DNA of 64,000 nt from Paraburkholderia bonniea (GCF_009455625.1 NZ_QPEQ01000001.1:1426001-1490000); one strand, 5' to 3'; positions 1-10,736 are shown, counted from the first letter of the stretch. Notes: a model not told the origin generated them from the sequence alone. Numbers and translations: made by a program.

Positions 1-2593
1 CCGCTAGCGGGGTGTTGCCTGGCCCAAAGCTGGCGATGGCCGAGAGCGGAATCATGCCTTCTTTCGCAGTCGAGACCGCTGAGCCGGATGAGGCGCTCGA
101 TTTGCCGCTGGCCGCGATCGCATTGGTCGCCTGATTGCGTGCGGCATCGCCGGCGATGCTGGCCGCACTGGTGGCGGTGGTGCCGCCTGTGCCGCCGGTT
201 GCGGCCTGGGCTGGCCCGGCGCTCACGGTGCCTGCGGTGGCGTTGGTGAGTTGCGCGCCGCTAGCGTTGCCGCCCGAGGTGCTGATGTAAATCTGCTTGA
301 GCATCTCGGGGCTTTGCCAATACTTGGGCGCGACTTCCATCACGACGTGGTACTGGTTTAGCGGGTTGTAAATGGTCGATACCTGGCGCTGGCCAAATGC
401 GTCATACAAGGTGTTGTCGATCTGTGAGGGCGTGATGCCAAAGCGGGCGGCGGTGGCCCGGTCAATGGTCACCATGGCTTCAAGGCCGCCTTGCTGCTGG
501 TCGGAATTGACATCGGCTAGTTCGGACCGTGCCTGTAGCGCTTCCGTGAGTTTCGGCCCCCATTTGTAGAGGTCAGCGCTTGAGTCAGCCAATAGCGTGA
601 ACTGATATTGCGCGTTCGATTGCCGCCCGCCGACGCGGATATCCTGCACCGCTTGCAAGAAGGTTCTCGCGCCCGCGACATCGGCCAGCGGCGCGCGTAA
701 TGCCTGGATGACCTGATCAGCCGAGAGCGTGCGTTCGCGCTTGGACTTGAGCACGACAAACATGAAGCCGGAGTTGGTCTGCCGTCCGCCGGTGAAGCCC
801 ACGACGCTTTCCACCGCTGGATTAGCCTGGACGATGCGCATCATGTCGGCGAACTTCACTTTCATCGCCTGAAACGAGGTGCTCTGGTCAGCCTGGATGC
901 CGCCCACCAGACGCCCGGTGTCCTGCTGCGGGAAAAACCCTTTTGGCACGATGACGTACAGCCAGAGATTGAGCCCGATGGTCGCCAGCAACGTGATGAG
1001 CACCAGGCGCGGATGGCGCAGGGCCCAGCCCAGCGTGTGTTCATAGCCACGCTGCAGACGGTTGAAGCCGCGTTCGAGCCAGCGTCCGAAACGTCCTTCG
1101 TCACGTTGCTGGTGGGCTTCCGGCAGCAAGCGCGAGCACATCATCGGGGTCAGCGTGAGCGACACCAGTAGCGATACGCCGATCGCCAGCGAGAGTGTCA
1201 GCGCGAATTCGCGGAAGAGCCGTCCGACGATGCCGCCCATCAACAGGATCGGCAGAAATACCGCCACCAGCGAGAGACTGATCGAGAGCACGGTGAAGCC
1301 GACTTCACGTGCGCCCAGAATCGACGCGCGCATGCGCGGCACGCCGTTCTCGATATGGCGCGAGATGTTCTCCAGCACCACGATGGCGTCGTCCACCACG
1401 AAGCCGGTGGCAATCGTGAGCGCCATTAGCGAGAGGTTGTCAATCGAAAAACCCAGCAGGTACATCGCACCGAAGGTGCCGATGATCGAGATCGGCACGG
1501 CCACGCTGGGAATCAGCGTGGCGCGCCAGTTGCGCAGGAATAGGAACACCACCATCACCACCAGGGCCACGGCGATGATGAGTGTGTGCTCGGTGTCTTT
1601 CAGCGAGGCGCGGATGGTGGTCGAGCGGTCAGCGGTGGGAGTGACTTCGACGTCGGCGGGCAGCGATGCGCGCAATTGCGGCAGCATGCTTTTGACGCGG
1701 TCGATGGTTTCGATGATGTTCGCGCCTGGCTGGCGGTACAGGATCACCAGCACCGAACGCTTGCCGTTCATCAGGCCTAGATTGCGCAGGTCTTCTACTG
1801 AATCGACGACTTCGGCGACATCCGAGAGCCGCACGGCCGCGCCGTTGCGGTAGGCGATCACCAGATCACGGTATTGCGCTGCGTGGCTGGCCTGGTCGTT
1901 GGTGTAAATCTGCACCCGGTTCGGGCCGAACTCGATTGCGCCTTTGGGGCTATTGGCATTGGCCGCCGCTAGCGCCGCGCGCACATCTTCGAGACCGATG
2001 CCGTAATGAAACAGCGCTTGTGGTTCAAGCTCCACTCGCACCGCCGGATTGGCCGAGCCGCTCACATCCACTTCGCCTACGCCGTCCACCTGGGACAGCG
2101 ACTGTTGCAGCACGGTCGCGGCCGAGTCGTACAGTTGCCCAGCGGGCAGGGTGTCGGAGGTGAGCGCGAGAATCAGGATCGGAGCGTCGGCGGGGTTGAC
2201 CTTGTGGTACGTGGGGTTGCTGCGCAGGCTGGCGGGCAAGTCGGCGCGGGCGGCGTTGATGGCGGCCTGGACGTCGCGCGCTGCGCCGTCGATGTCGCGG
2301 TTCAGGCCGAACTGCAATGTGATGCGTGCTGTGCCGATCGAGCTGGATGAGGTCATCTCGGTGACATCGGCAATCGTGCCGAGATGCCGCTCAAGCGGGC
2401 CGGCGACGCTGGTCGCTACCGTCTCCGGGCTGGCGCCTGGCAGGCTGGCTTGCACCGAGATGGTCGGGAAATCGACTTGTGGCAGCGGCGCGACCGGTAG
2501 CCGGACGAACGCGAAAATGCCCGCCAGCGCGATGCCGAGTGCCAGCAGCGTCGTGGCGACTGGGCGCTTGATAAAGGGGCGTGAGAGGTTCAT
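1..2593 (-). CDS. mdtC: RND efflux inner-membrane transporter, MdtC-like (3' end missing)
   Basis: Proton-driven RND pump subunit; MdtB and MdtC normally form a hetero-trimer that exports drugs and bile salts through an outer-membrane channel. About 864 codons are present; the C-terminal part lies beyond the window edge. The start [17 protein letters not shown] is the usual RND N-terminus followed by TM1. TM4 carries [14 protein letters not shown] with the paired Asp residues needed for proton relay, and [12 protein letters not shown] is the conserved periplasmic-loop motif. It follows mdtB by 51 bases on the same strand, as in mdtABC operons. Odd: near the left edge a tract very rich in Ala, Gly, Ser and Thr interrupts the second periplasmic domain between YISTSGG and the [16 protein letters not shown] stretch. 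MdtC rather than MdtB is inferred from operon order. Confidence 0.93.
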   Translation of the reverse strand, partial: MNLSRPFIKRPVATTLLALGIALAGIFAFVRLPVAPLPQVDFPTISVQASLPGASPETVATSVAGPLERHLGTIADVTEMTSSSSIGTARITLQFGLNRDIDGAARDVQAAINAARADLPASLRSNPTYHKVNPADAPILILALTSDTLPAGQLYDSAATVLQQSLSQVDGVGEVDVSGSANPAVRVELEPQALFHYGIGLEDVRAALAAANANSPKGAIEFGPNRVQIYTNDQASHAAQYRDLVIAYRNGAAVRLSDVAEVVDSVEDLRNLGLMNGKRSVLVILYRQPGANIIETIDRVKSMLPQLRASLPADVEVTPTADRSTTIRASLKDTEHTLIIAVALVVMVVFLFLRNWRATLIPSVAVPISIIGTFGAMYLLGFSIDNLSLMALTIATGFVVDDAIVVLENISRHIENGVPRMRASILGAREVGFTVLSISLSLVAVFLPILLMGGIVGRLFREFALTLSLAIGVSLLVSLTLTPMMCSRLLPEAHQQRDEGRFGRWLERGFNRLQRGYEHTLGWALRHPRLVLITLLATIGLNLWLYVIVPKGFFPQQDTGRLVGGIQADQSTSFQAMKVKFADMMRIVQANPAVESVVGFTGGRQTNSGFMFVVLKSKRERTLSADQVIQALRAPLADVAGARTFLQAVQDIRVGGRQSNAQYQFTLLADSSADLYKWGPKLTEALQARSELADVNSDQQQGGLEAMVTIDRATAARFGITPSQIDNTLYDAFGQRQVSTIYNPLNQYHVVMEVAPKYWQSPEMLKQIYISTSGGNASGAQLTNATAGTVSAGPAQAATGGTGGTTATSAASIAGDAARNQATNAIAASGKSSASSGSAVSTAKEGMIPLSAIASFGPGNTPLA

Positions 2594-2644
2594 TGCGGTC
2601 AGGTTGTGCGGTCGCGGGGGCGCTCGTCTGGCGTAGCGGTAGCG

Positions 2645-5600
2645 CTAGGGCGCGATGTCGCTGGCGGGGGTGGGCGACGCTGCTGGGGGCCGCTGAAACC
2701 GCCTGCGTGCGCGCTGTGCGAGCGAATCAAACGCGAGATAGATCACGGGCGTGGTGAACAGCGTCAGTAACTGACTGACGATCAGCCCGCCCGCAATCGC
2801 AATGCCCAGTGGCCGCCGCAATTCGGACCCGGCACCGCTGCCGAGAATCAGCGGCAGTGCGCCGAGCAGCGCCGCCAGTGTCGTCATCAGAATCGGCCTG
2901 AAGCGCAGCAGGCACGCTTGATAGATCGCTTCGCGCGCTGGCTTGCCTTGTTCGCGTTCGGCTTCGAGCGCGAAGTCGATCATCATGATCGCGTTTTTCT
3001 TCACGATGCCAATCAGCAAAACGATGCCAATGATGCCGATGATGTCGAGATCGTGGCCGGTGAGCAGCAGCGCCAGCAGTGCGCCGACGCCCGCGGATGG
3101 CAGCGTCGAGAGAATGGTCACAGGATGGATAAAGCTCTCGTACAGCACGCCCAGCACGATATACATCGTGACGATCGCCGCCAGAATCAGGAATAGCTCG
3201 TTCGAGAGCGAAGCCTGAAAGGCAAGCGCCGCCCCCTGGAAGCGGGTTTGAAATGACGGGGGCAACTGGATCTCGCGTTCGGCTTGCTCGATGGCTTTTA
3301 CTGCGGCTCCGAGCGATGCGCCAGGCGCCAGGTTGAACGATATGGTGGTTGCGGGGAACTGGCTGAGATGTGTGACCAGCAGTGGCGCGGGGCGCTCGTG
3401 GAAGGTGGCGATGGCGGACAGCGGCACCTGGCCGCCCGTTGAGGTGGACGAGGGCAGGTAGATCGAATTCAACGATTCAACGTAATGCTGCATCGCCGGT
3501 TCGGCTTCGAGGATCACCCGGTACTGGTTGGACTGGGTGAAGATCGTCGAGATGATGCGCTGGCCAAACGCGTCGTACAGCGCGTTGTCGACGGTGGCGG
3601 GCGTGATGCCATAGCGTGCGGCGGTGGCGCGGTCAATTTCGATGTACACCGACTGGCCGTTGTTTTGCAGATCGCTGGCGACGTCGGCGAGTTCCGGCGC
3701 GGCTTTCAGACGCTCCAGCAGGCGTGGCACCCACAGCGTGAACTGGTCCGCGTTCGGGTCGGTCAGCATGAACTGGTATTGCGTGGCGCTGACGGTCGAA
3801 TCAATCGTCAGGTCCTGCACAGGTTGCATATAGAGCGTCGCGCCGGGCAGGTGGGCCACGTCGTGCTGCAACTGGCGAATGATGTCGCTGGCAGACGCGC
3901 TGCGTTCGTCGCGGGGTTTCAGGTTGATGAGCATGCGCCCGCTATTCAGCGTGATATTGGTGCCGTCCACGCCGATAAACGAAGTCAGGCTTGCCACGTC
4001 GGGATGCTTCAGGATCTGGGCGGCGAGCTGTTGCTGACGCTCGGCCATGGCCGCGTACGAGACCGATTGCGGTGCCTGGGTGATGGCCTGGATCACGCCA
4101 GTGTCTTGCACCGGGAAAAACCCTTTGGGAATGAACAGATACAGCACGCCGGTGAGGACCAGCGTCAGCACCGCGACCAGTAGCGTCGCACGCTGGCGCT
4201 CCAGCACCCAGGTGAGCGCGACGGCGTAGCGCGCAATCATGCCGTCGATAACGGCACGCGTCCAGGCTTCGAAGCGAGCTTCGAAACGATGTTTCTGCGA
4301 CTGCGGCGCATCGGCTGGCGTGTGGCGCAGCAGCTTCGCGCACAGCATCGGCACGAGGGTCAGCGAGACCACTGCCGAGATCACGATGGTGACCGCCAGC
4401 GTAATGGCGAACTCATGAAATAACCGGCCCACTACGTCGCCCATGAAGAGCAGTGGGATCAGCACGGCGATCAGCGAGACCGTCAGCGAGATGATGGTGA
4501 AGCCAATCTGCTTTGAGCCTTTGAGTGCCGCTTCGAGAGGGGGATCGCCGGCCTCGATATAGCGCGCGATGTTTTCGATCATCACGATGGCGTCGTCCAC
4601 CACGAAGCCGGTGGCGATGGTGAGCGCCATTAAAGACAGGTTGTCGAGCGAGAAATTGCACAGATACATCACCGCTAGCGTGCCGATCAGCGAGAGCGGC
4701 ACGGAAAGGCTTGGAATCAGCGTCGCATACAGGCTGGCGAGAAACAGATACATCACCAGCACCACCAGCACCACTGCCAGCAGCAATTCGAACTGCACGT
4801 CACGCACTGAGGCGCGAATGGTGGTGGTACGGTCGGTGACGATTTTCACGTCGAGCGCGGCGGGCAGTGAAGCCTGCAGTTTCGGCAGTAACGCCTTGAT
4901 GTTGTCCACCACCTGGATCACGTTGGCACCCGGCTGGCGCTGCACGTTGAGGATGATCGCGGGCGTCAGGTCAGACCATGCGCCGAGCTTGGTGTTTTCC
5001 GCGCCCTGAACCACACGGGCGACGTCGGTCAGCATCACCGGGCGGCCGTCTTTGTAGGCGATGACCGCGCGTTGGTAAGCGGCAGCATCGGTGAGCTGGT
5101 CGTTGGCATTGATGGTATAGGCGCGCGATGGCCCATCAAAATTGCCTTTGGGGATATTGACGTTCAGGTTGGAGATGGTGGTGCGCAGATCGTCCAGATT
5201 GAGGCCATAAGACGCCAGTGCCCGGGGGTTCGCCTGAATCCGCACGGCAGGCCGCTGGCCACCCGACAGGCTGACGAGCCCAACACCGGCGACTTGCGAA
5301 ATTTTCTGCGCCAGCCGGGTATCGGCGAGGTTTTGCACCTCGGTGAGCGGCAGTGTGGCCGAGGTCAGTGCGAGCGTGAGGATCGGTGCATCGGCTGGAT
5401 TGACCTTGGCGTAAATCGGTGGCGCGGGCAGATCGGATGGCAGCAGGTTGCCTGCCGCGTTGATGGCCGCTTGCACTTCCTGTTCAGCGATATCCAGCGG
5501 CAGGTCGAGACTGAACTGCAGCGTAATCACTGACGAGCCTGCTGAGCTTTGCGACGACATCTGGTTGAGTGACGCCATCTGTCCGAACTGACGTTCAAGC

Positions 5601-5797
5601 GGTGCGGTGACCGATGACGTCATCACATCGGGGCTGGCACCCGGGTAAAAGGTTTGCACCTGGATCGTGGGGTAGTCCACTTCAGGCAGGGCGGAGAGGG
5701 GCAAAAAGCGTAGCGCGACGAGGCCGACCAGCATGATCGCCGCCATCAGCAGGGCCGTGCCAACCGGGCGCAGGATAAAAATACGGGAGGGATTCAT
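2645..5797 (-). CDS. mdtB: RND efflux inner-membrane transporter, MdtB-like
   Basis: Full-length 1050-residue RND transporter of the HAE1/AcrB type, partner of the MdtC-like protein encoded next. The N-terminus ([20 protein letters not shown]) is TM1. TM4 contains [14 protein letters not shown], with the two Asp residues of the proton relay, and TM10 contains [13 protein letters not shown], with the conserved Lys. Two large periplasmic loops with VPKGFF-type and PLSAIATF motifs complete the fold, and the length matches the family. It lies 42 bases downstream of mdtA, so the three genes are almost certainly one transcript. Substrates cannot be read from sequence. A less specific name, multidrug efflux RND permease, would also be safe. 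Confidence 0.95.
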   Translation of the reverse strand: MNPSRIFILRPVGTALLMAAIMLVGLVALRFLPLSALPEVDYPTIQVQTFYPGASPDVMTSSVTAPLERQFGQMASLNQMSSQSSAGSSVITLQFSLDLPLDIAEQEVQAAINAAGNLLPSDLPAPPIYAKVNPADAPILTLALTSATLPLTEVQNLADTRLAQKISQVAGVGLVSLSGGQRPAVRIQANPRALASYGLNLDDLRTTISNLNVNIPKGNFDGPSRAYTINANDQLTDAAAYQRAVIAYKDGRPVMLTDVARVVQGAENTKLGAWSDLTPAIILNVQRQPGANVIQVVDNIKALLPKLQASLPAALDVKIVTDRTTTIRASVRDVQFELLLAVVLVVLVMYLFLASLYATLIPSLSVPLSLIGTLAVMYLCNFSLDNLSLMALTIATGFVVDDAIVMIENIARYIEAGDPPLEAALKGSKQIGFTIISLTVSLIAVLIPLLFMGDVVGRLFHEFAITLAVTIVISAVVSLTLVPMLCAKLLRHTPADAPQSQKHRFEARFEAWTRAVIDGMIARYAVALTWVLERQRATLLVAVLTLVLTGVLYLFIPKGFFPVQDTGVIQAITQAPQSVSYAAMAERQQQLAAQILKHPDVASLTSFIGVDGTNITLNSGRMLINLKPRDERSASASDIIRQLQHDVAHLPGATLYMQPVQDLTIDSTVSATQYQFMLTDPNADQFTLWVPRLLERLKAAPELADVASDLQNNGQSVYIEIDRATAARYGITPATVDNALYDAFGQRIISTIFTQSNQYRVILEAEPAMQHYVESLNSIYLPSSTSTGGQVPLSAIATFHERPAPLLVTHLSQFPATTISFNLAPGASLGAAVKAIEQAEREIQLPPSFQTRFQGAALAFQASLSNELFLILAAIVTMYIVLGVLYESFIHPVTILSTLPSAGVGALLALLLTGHDLDIIGIIGIVLLIGIVKKNAIMMIDFALEAEREQGKPAREAIYQACLLRFRPILMTTLAALLGALPLILGSGAGSELRRPLGIAIAGGLIVSQLLTLFTTPVIYLAFDSLAQRARRRFQRPPAASPTPASDIAP

Positions 5798-5839
5798 GCG
5801 TGCTTCGGCTGCCGTGGGTGCTTAGGGTGTTTAGGGTAC

Positions 5840-7228
5840 TTAGGGTGCCGTGGGCGCATGCCGCGCTGCCGCAGCGCTGGACGTGCCCCGGCTAGCGTGG
5901 GCGCTCCGGGCGGAGTGGCTGGTCTGGGTGCCGCTGGCAGCCTGGCCAGTGCGCGGCTGATCGGCCGGAATGGTGATGGCCGCGCCTTCTTTCAGGCGGT
6001 CGGAGCCGTCGATCACCACCCGCTCGCCAGCGCTCAGACCAGACTGGATGCTGGTGCGCTCACCGTCGATGGGGCCAACCTTGACCTGGCGCACCGTGAC
6101 CGTGTTATCCGGTTTGACGACATAGACGAACTGTCCCGTCGAGCCGTTTAGCACGGCGGGCGTCGGCACGATCACTGCATCGTGCAAGGTATTGACCAGC
6201 AAGCGGGTATTGACGAACTGATTAGGAAACAGCTTGTTTTCCGCGTTGGTAAACGTGGCTCGCAGTTTCAGAGTGCCGGTGGTGGTGTCGATCTGGTTAT
6301 CGAAGGTTTCGAGCACACCGGTTTCGAGTGGCGTGGTGTTGCTACGGTCATAGGCGGTCACCGACAGCTTTTTACCCGCGAGCATTTGTGTCATGACGGG
6401 CGGCAGATTGTCTTCAGAGGTGGTGAAGATCACGCTGATGGGTTGCAACTGGGTAATCACCACAATGCCGGTGGCCAGCCCCGGCGTGACGTAATTGCCC
6501 GGATCGACCTGGCGCAGCCCCACCCGGCCCGACACCGGCGCGGTAATGCGGGCATAGGTCAAATCGAGCTTGTAGGTGTTGATATTGGCGCGGTCGGACT
6601 GAACAGTGCCTTCATATTGTTTGACGAGTGATGCCTGGGTATCGACTTGCTGGCGTGCAATCGAATCCTGGGCGAGCAAGGTCTGATAGCGCTTCAGGTC
6701 GAGGCGTGCGGTTTGCAGCAGGGCTTCGTCGCGGGCCAGCGCGCCCTGGGCATTGGCGAGCGAAATTTGATAGGGGCGCGGGTCGATCTGGGCGAGCAAG
6801 TCGCCTTGTTTGACCATCTGGCCTTCACGGAACGCGACGCTTTGCAGCACGCCGCTCAACTGGGTTTGCACGGTAACGGTGGCTAGTGGCGTGACGGTGC
6901 CAAGGGCGTTGAGCACGATTGGCATGTCGCCGTGCGCGGCGGTGGCGACACGCACGGGTTGCTTGAGTGCCGCCATGCCGCGCGCTCCGCTGCGGCCAGT
7001 TGCGGCATGTGGCGTGCTGTTGCTGGCCTTGCTGCGCCATGGCTGCCAGAGCGCCAGTGCGACGGCGGCCACGATGAGTGCGATGACGATCAGCCAGGTG
7101 ATGCGGCGGCGGTGCCGCTGCTGGTCGACAGAGGCTGCGGTGCTGGGTCTGGCCTGGGCTGACGGCGCGCGAGCGGGATGGGTGAGCGGTGAGGTTTGGG
7201 TGGGGGGCGATTTGGGTGAGTCGTCCAT
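5840..7228 (-). CDS. mdtA: RND efflux periplasmic adaptor, MdtA-like (HlyD family)
   Basis: Membrane-fusion protein that links the MdtBC pump to an outer-membrane channel. I take the ATG giving MDDSPKSPPT as the start (462 residues). The frame stays open 64 codons further upstream, but that extension lacks adaptor-like sequence. A Pro/Thr-rich cytoplasmic N-tail precedes one membrane anchor (WLIVIALIVAAVALALW, about residues 45-62). The barrel-sandwich/lipoyl motif around GTVTPLATVTVQTQLSG, an alpha-helical hairpin (DEALLQTARLDLKRYQTLL) and a beta-barrel domain then follow in the usual order. First gene of the operon. No strong Shine-Dalgarno sequence precedes the chosen ATG, so the exact start is uncertain. 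Confidence 0.92.
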   Translation of the reverse strand: MDDSPKSPPTQTSPLTHPARAPSAQARPSTAASVDQQRHRRRITWLIVIALIVAAVALALWQPWRSKASNSTPHAATGRSGARGMAALKQPVRVATAAHGDMPIVLNALGTVTPLATVTVQTQLSGVLQSVAFREGQMVKQGDLLAQIDPRPYQISLANAQGALARDEALLQTARLDLKRYQTLLAQDSIARQQVDTQASLVKQYEGTVQSDRANINTYKLDLTYARITAPVSGRVGLRQVDPGNYVTPGLATGIVVITQLQPISVIFTTSEDNLPPVMTQMLAGKKLSVTAYDRSNTTPLETGVLETFDNQIDTTTGTLKLRATFTNAENKLFPNQFVNTRLLVNTLHDAVIVPTPAVLNGSTGQFVYVVKPDNTVTVRQVKVGPIDGERTSIQSGLSAGERVVIDGSDRLKEGAAITIPADQPRTGQAASGTQTSHSARSAHASRGTSSAAAARHAPTAP

Positions 7229-7659
7229 CGGTGCGGTCTGGTGGCTAGCGTGAGAGGGTGCCGACGGGCGGCCTGGTAGGTGGTGCGTTGCAGATGCACT
7301 GCAGGTGACTGATTGCCTGACGCTGCTGGCCCGGTAATGGCGCATCCGGGTATGACCGCCTGGCCCGCCAGCATGCGGTGTGACTAGCTTGCCGCGATGG
7401 CCTGCGCGCAACAAAGGCATGATGCTACGTCGCCGCCTTCATTACAGTCCAGCAGTGTATTTTTCGCTGGATTACGTGCGTGACAGAAATTTGTTTCTAA
7501 CGCTTGCTGACTGGGCCGGACAGCACTGGGTGCGGCGCGCATTGCGCCGTGGCGGGGGGGGGTAAGCGAGGCGTTCACGCGAAAGGTGTTAAAGAGCGAT
7601 GCGTTCAAGCGAGGCACTAGAACGCATCGCCAAAGTACCGGATGGCACGCAGGGCTGGC
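7229..7659. other. Intergenic region upstream of mdtABC, with a G9 tract
   Basis: This gap separates the iclR stop from the mdtA start; both genes are on the minus strand, so it should hold the mdtABC promoter. I see no convincing -10/-35 pair. A run of nine G occurs at 7554-7562. Short ORFs on both strands here have no recognisable content and look fortuitous. Confidence 0.5.
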
Positions 7660-8517
7660 TTAGAGCGGCAGGCTAGGGCTGTATTGCCCAGGTTTGCCGC
7701 CGATCTCTTCGGCGATCCGGCTCATGCATGCCAGCAATGCGGGTGCGGCGCGGCTGGCCAGCCATTCACGCGTGCAGGGTTGGGCTGGGCCGTCGCAACT
7801 GACGGCATAGTGTTCGCCCGATGGCCCGGAAAAACCGGCTGCGATGGCGTTGAGCCCTTCGTGCCATTCACCGGCCGAGATGGCAAAGCCTTCGGTCTGG
7901 ATGGTGTGCAACGCATGCTCAAGTTGCTCGCAGACGCCCGCCCATTCCCCTCCGGCTGCGGCCTGCAGGCTGGCTAGCAGGATCTGCCGTTCGCTTGCCG
8001 ATAAAGCACCCAGATAGACACGTCCCACGGCAGTCCGGCATAGCGGCATGCGTGAGCCCACATCAAGACGCGAGACGAGCGCTGCCGAGCGTGGCCGGAG
8101 TGTGTCGATCACGACCATTTCGAGCCGGTCGCGCACGGCTAGATGAACCGAAAGCGCGGTGGTTTCGGCGAGTTCCATCAAAAACGGGCGAGCGCGGGTC
8201 CGAATATCCAGATTGCGCAAAAAGCCGTTGCTGAGTTCGAGCACGGATGCGGCGAGGGCGAAGTGTTCGGTATCTGGCAGACGAAACAAAAATCCCGCAT
8301 GAACCAGGGTTGCGGTGATACGCGAGACGGTCGGCTTGGGGATGCTGGTTTGTTCGGCGAGCTCCCGGTTGCTGAGTGGCGCATTGGCTGCGGCAATACG
8401 TCGCAGCACGCTCAGGCCGCGCACGAGCGCGAGGATGTCTTCGCTGTGGCTGTCGCGGTCTTTTTCCTTGTGTTTTTCGTCGCTGGGCGGAGAAAACGGC
8501 GTAGAAGGCTGATTCAT
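7660..8517 (-). CDS. IclR-family transcriptional regulator
   Basis: A 285-residue one-component regulator. After a charged N-tail, a winged helix-turn-helix spans roughly residues 28-90 (LVRGLSVLRRIAAANAPLSN, then IPKPTVSRITATLVHAGF). The IclR effector-binding domain follows from about residue 100 to 270, with the typical VVIDTLRPRSAAL, GSRMPLCRTAVGRVYLG and AISAGEWHEGLNAIAAG segments. IclR proteins usually control catabolic or efflux genes and often repress themselves. Its position 430 bases upstream of mdtA on the same strand makes that operon a possible target, but nothing in the sequence proves it. The ligand is unknown. Confidence 0.92.
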   Translation of the reverse strand: MNQPSTPFSPPSDEKHKEKDRDSHSEDILALVRGLSVLRRIAAANAPLSNRELAEQTSIPKPTVSRITATLVHAGFLFRLPDTEHFALAASVLELSNGFLRNLDIRTRARPFLMELAETTALSVHLAVRDRLEMVVIDTLRPRSAALVSRLDVGSRMPLCRTAVGRVYLGALSASERQILLASLQAAAGGEWAGVCEQLEHALHTIQTEGFAISAGEWHEGLNAIAAGFSGPSGEHYAVSCDGPAQPCTREWLASRAAPALLACMSRIAEEIGGKPGQYSPSLPL

Positions 8518-8683
8518 ATTGATTTTTGGAATGACATTTCAGTTTGGCGGTGCCTGACTGGCAGATGGCTTATGCTAGGCTTCGGAGTAAATATTCTCTT
8601 TGAATGAAAGTTTCATGGTTTCGTATGACAAATAATTGTATGGCGTGCAATTATATGAATATTGCCCGCCCCCTAGATTTTTC

Positions 8684-8712
8684 TTGACTTAGGCAGTCGA
8701 AACGTAAAAAAT
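8684..8712 (+). promoter_or_regulatory. Candidate sigma-70-type promoter for a small transcript
   Basis: TTGACT (5 of 6 to the -35 consensus) is followed after 17 bases by AAAAAT, a weak -10. No gene lies on this strand downstream before a strong terminator, so the promoter would drive a transcript of about 200 nucleotides. Assignment rests on motif reading only. Confidence 0.35.
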
Positions 8713-8718
8713 GGAACC

Positions 8719-8930
8719 TTATTTCGAAAGCAGGTTTTAACCCCGATTAAGTCCCAGATTAAGCATCGAATGGGCATTAAGCCGGTAATAAATACCTGAT
8801 TAACCTTGGGTCATACATCAGGTTTTTCCTGCCCCAGGTTTTCGAATCCAGTCTCTCAGGTTCTAGCACGGCCCTCGGAATGGCTAGAACTTTTAAGGCG
8901 TCACGGTCACGTGACGCCTTTTTTTTATTT
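8719..8930 (+). ncRNA. Candidate small RNA with repeated short motifs and two 3' hairpins
   Basis: Non-coding stretch between a plausible promoter and a textbook intrinsic terminator, on the strand opposite to both neighbours (iclR and the HPP/CBS gene). It holds GATTAAG or one-mismatch copies at 8745, 8757, 8775 and 8798, and CAGGTTTT or a one-mismatch copy at 8731, 8819, 8835 and 8857. A perfect 8-bp stem (GTTCTAGC with GCTAGAAC, about 8860-8890) lies just before the terminator stem. No ORF with sensible coding content or a ribosome-binding site is present. It may be a regulatory RNA; alternatively the repeats are protein-binding sites and the terminator merely blocks antisense transcription. 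I do not recognise a known RNA family. Confidence 0.4.
8895..8930 (+). terminator. Strong intrinsic terminator (plus strand)
   Basis: A perfect 10-bp stem (AAGGCGTCAC / GTGACGCCTT) with a six-base loop is followed by TTTTTTATTT. The U-tract exists only on the plus strand. It therefore ends a plus-strand transcript, not the minus-strand gene that finishes 66 bases away. Confidence 0.85.
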
Positions 8931-8995
8931 GTCGGTTTTGTGCGCGCGGCGCACACGGCTGAAAAGCGTGTGGTCTGGTCAGCCGGTGTGCTGTG

Positions 8996-10150
8996 TCATT
9001 GAGGTCTGTGTGTCTGGCGATGCAGTCCCGAGATCAAATCGACCTGGGTAATCATGCCGACCAGATGGTTGGCTGCGTCGACAACCGGAATGTGGTGATG
9101 GCCGTAGTTGGCGAACATGGGCACGAGTTCGGTGATCGGCGCGCTGGCAGGCACCGAGCACACATGAGTGCTCATCACCGCACCGACTTCCAGCGTGTGC
9201 TGCGGCGCATGCCGGAGCCAGCGGCCAACCCGTCCAAGGATGCCGCCAGCCGTGCGAGCCCGCTGTGGCTCAAGCAGATCGGCGCGGGTCACAATGCCGA
9301 CGATACGCTGGTGCGCGTCGACGACAGGTAGCGCCTTGACCCGCTCGCGTTTTAGCAGGTTTCGTGCGGTTTCAACTGGCGTATGAGGTGCTGCAGTGAC
9401 GACCCGGCGCGACATGATGTCCTCGCAGCAAAGTTCAGCAAAACTGCGGCCGAATGCCTGAAGCTGGGTGTCCCGCAGCAATGACTCAAGGTCGCCTGGG
9501 TCGATATCCAGCATTTCGCCCCGCCGCTTGAGCACGGCTTCGAGATCGGCGCGGGTGAACCCGGGAGTCATGGCATCGGGGGCAGCGCTGCCAGCAGGGC
9601 TGCGGCTTTGCGCGCCGATGTGCGGATAGCGATGGCCCGTTAGCGCGTGATAAACGAGGGCCGCGCCAAGCAGGGCGGCAGACTGAAACGCAACCGGTTG
9701 CAGCACGAAGCCGTAGCCCGCTGCGTGCACTGCCGGCCCACCTAGCACGGCGGTTAGGGCGACCGCCCCTGAGGGCGGATGCACGCAGCGCAGCGCGAAC
9801 ATGCCGCCGATGGCAAGCCCGACCGCCAGGCTGGCGGCAATGAGTGGATTGGCGATCATGCTGGCGCAGGTCACGCCGACGGTCGCGGCGACCAGGTTGC
9901 CGCCGATCAATGACCAGGGCTGTGCCAGCGGGCTAGCCGGCACAGCAAAGAGCAGCACGGCGGATGCGCCCATCGGTGCGATCAGCAACGGAAGATAGGA
10001 CGAGGGGCCGAACAAGAGCCAGGTTGCGCCACCGGTGAAGGCAATCCCCAGCAATGCGCCGGCGCACGAGCGCAAGCGTTCGTGCCAGTTGACGGTGATA
10101 GGGGCGGGGATAAAGCTCGACAACCAGCGCAAGAGGGCGGAACGGGACAC
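8996..10150 (-). CDS. HPP-family membrane protein with tandem CBS domains
   Basis: Membrane protein of the HPP family fused to a pair of CBS regulatory domains (384 residues from the GTG giving VSRSALLRW). The frame also stays open to a TTG at 10243, but that extension is not hydrophobic and looks untranslated. About four hydrophobic segments occupy residues 20-170, with the family signature HPPSGA near residue 125. A soluble linker follows. CBS1 (about residues 243-294, from DIMSRRVVTAAPH to IVGIVTRADLL) and CBS2 (about 323-374, from VMSTHVCSVPAS to LVGMITQVDLI) probably bind an adenine nucleotide. Some HPP proteins are reported to carry nitrite; transport of any given substrate here is not shown. 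Monocistronic as far as can be seen. Confidence 0.88.
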   Translation of the reverse strand: MSRSALLRWLSSFIPAPITVNWHERLRSCAGALLGIAFTGGATWLLFGPSSYLPLLIAPMGASAVLLFAVPASPLAQPWSLIGGNLVAATVGVTCASMIANPLIAASLAVGLAIGGMFALRCVHPPSGAVALTAVLGGPAVHAAGYGFVLQPVAFQSAALLGAALVYHALTGHRYPHIGAQSRSPAGSAAPDAMTPGFTRADLEAVLKRRGEMLDIDPGDLESLLRDTQLQAFGRSFAELCCEDIMSRRVVTAAPHTPVETARNLLKRERVKALPVVDAHQRIVGIVTRADLLEPQRARTAGGILGRVGRWLRHAPQHTLEVGAVMSTHVCSVPASAPITELVPMFANYGHHHIPVVDAANHLVGMITQVDLISGLHRQTHRPQ

Positions 10151-10355
10151 GGCCTGACCAGAAAAAGGCAGGAAGCAGCCTGCTGCGGCAGCGCTGCTCC
10201 TACGCGTAAAACGTGGTGAACAGAAATGGACGACGGCCGCCAATATAGCTCATTGCGAGATAGCGCCTGCTGCTAACGGTGTCTTGGCGGGGCTGTCTGT
10301 GAGCCTATGTTGAGCCGTGTAACAGCGTTGCGAGCGCGAGCGATGGCTGAGGTGA

Positions 10356-10736
10356 TCAGCGGGTCATGAGCGCGACGGTGCCAAAGCCGAGCAGCGTCAT
10401 GGCCAGTGACGCGCCGACATGCACCGCGATTTCGCCAAAGGCCCAGCCAAGCCGCCCGTGCTGAAGATGCAGCACGACTTCAGCGGAGAACGTTGAAAAC
10501 GTCGACAGCCCGCCCATCAGGCCGGTGATGATGAACAGCCGCCATTCGGGAGCGATGGTGGGATGACGCGCAAAGTAGGCGACTGCGACACCAATCACGT
10601 AGCCCGCGATGACGTTCGCCGCGAGGGTGCCGAGCGGTAGTTCGGGGAAGATCCGGTTCAGGCGGATACCGAGGAGCCAGCGCGCAAGTGAACCGACTGC
10701 GCCGCCAAGGCCGACGGCGAAAATAGACATATACAT
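10356..10736 (-). CDS. crcB: Fluoride ion channel FluC/CrcB
   Basis: Small four-helix membrane protein that exports fluoride as an antiparallel dimer. I start at the ATG giving [15 protein letters not shown] (126 residues, normal for the family); upstream codons in frame are Pro/Ala-rich and unlike FluC. The signature [15 protein letters not shown] holds the Phe and Thr/Ser residues of the fluoride pathway, and an N-terminal [13 protein letters not shown] and [13 protein letters not shown] supply the conserved Gly, Arg and Asn residues. Single-gene unit. I looked for a fluoride riboswitch in the preceding 290 bases and did not recognise one, so fluoride control is unproven. Confidence 0.94.
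   Translation of the reverse strand: MYMSIFAVGLGGAVGSLARWLLGIRLNRIFPELPLGTLAANVIAGYVIGVAVAYFARHPTIAPEWRLFIITGLMGGLSTFSTFSAEVVLHLQHGRLGWAFGEIAVHVGASLAMTLLGFGTVALMTR

Noticed and set aside
1062..1853. 263-codon plus-strand ORF
   Set aside because: Antisense shadow of mdtC, rich in Arg/Ser/Thr, without any domain pattern.
8819..8850. T-loop-like sequence similar to GGTTCGAATCC
   Set aside because: It has an extra base and no flanking acceptor or anticodon stems; it is not a tRNA.
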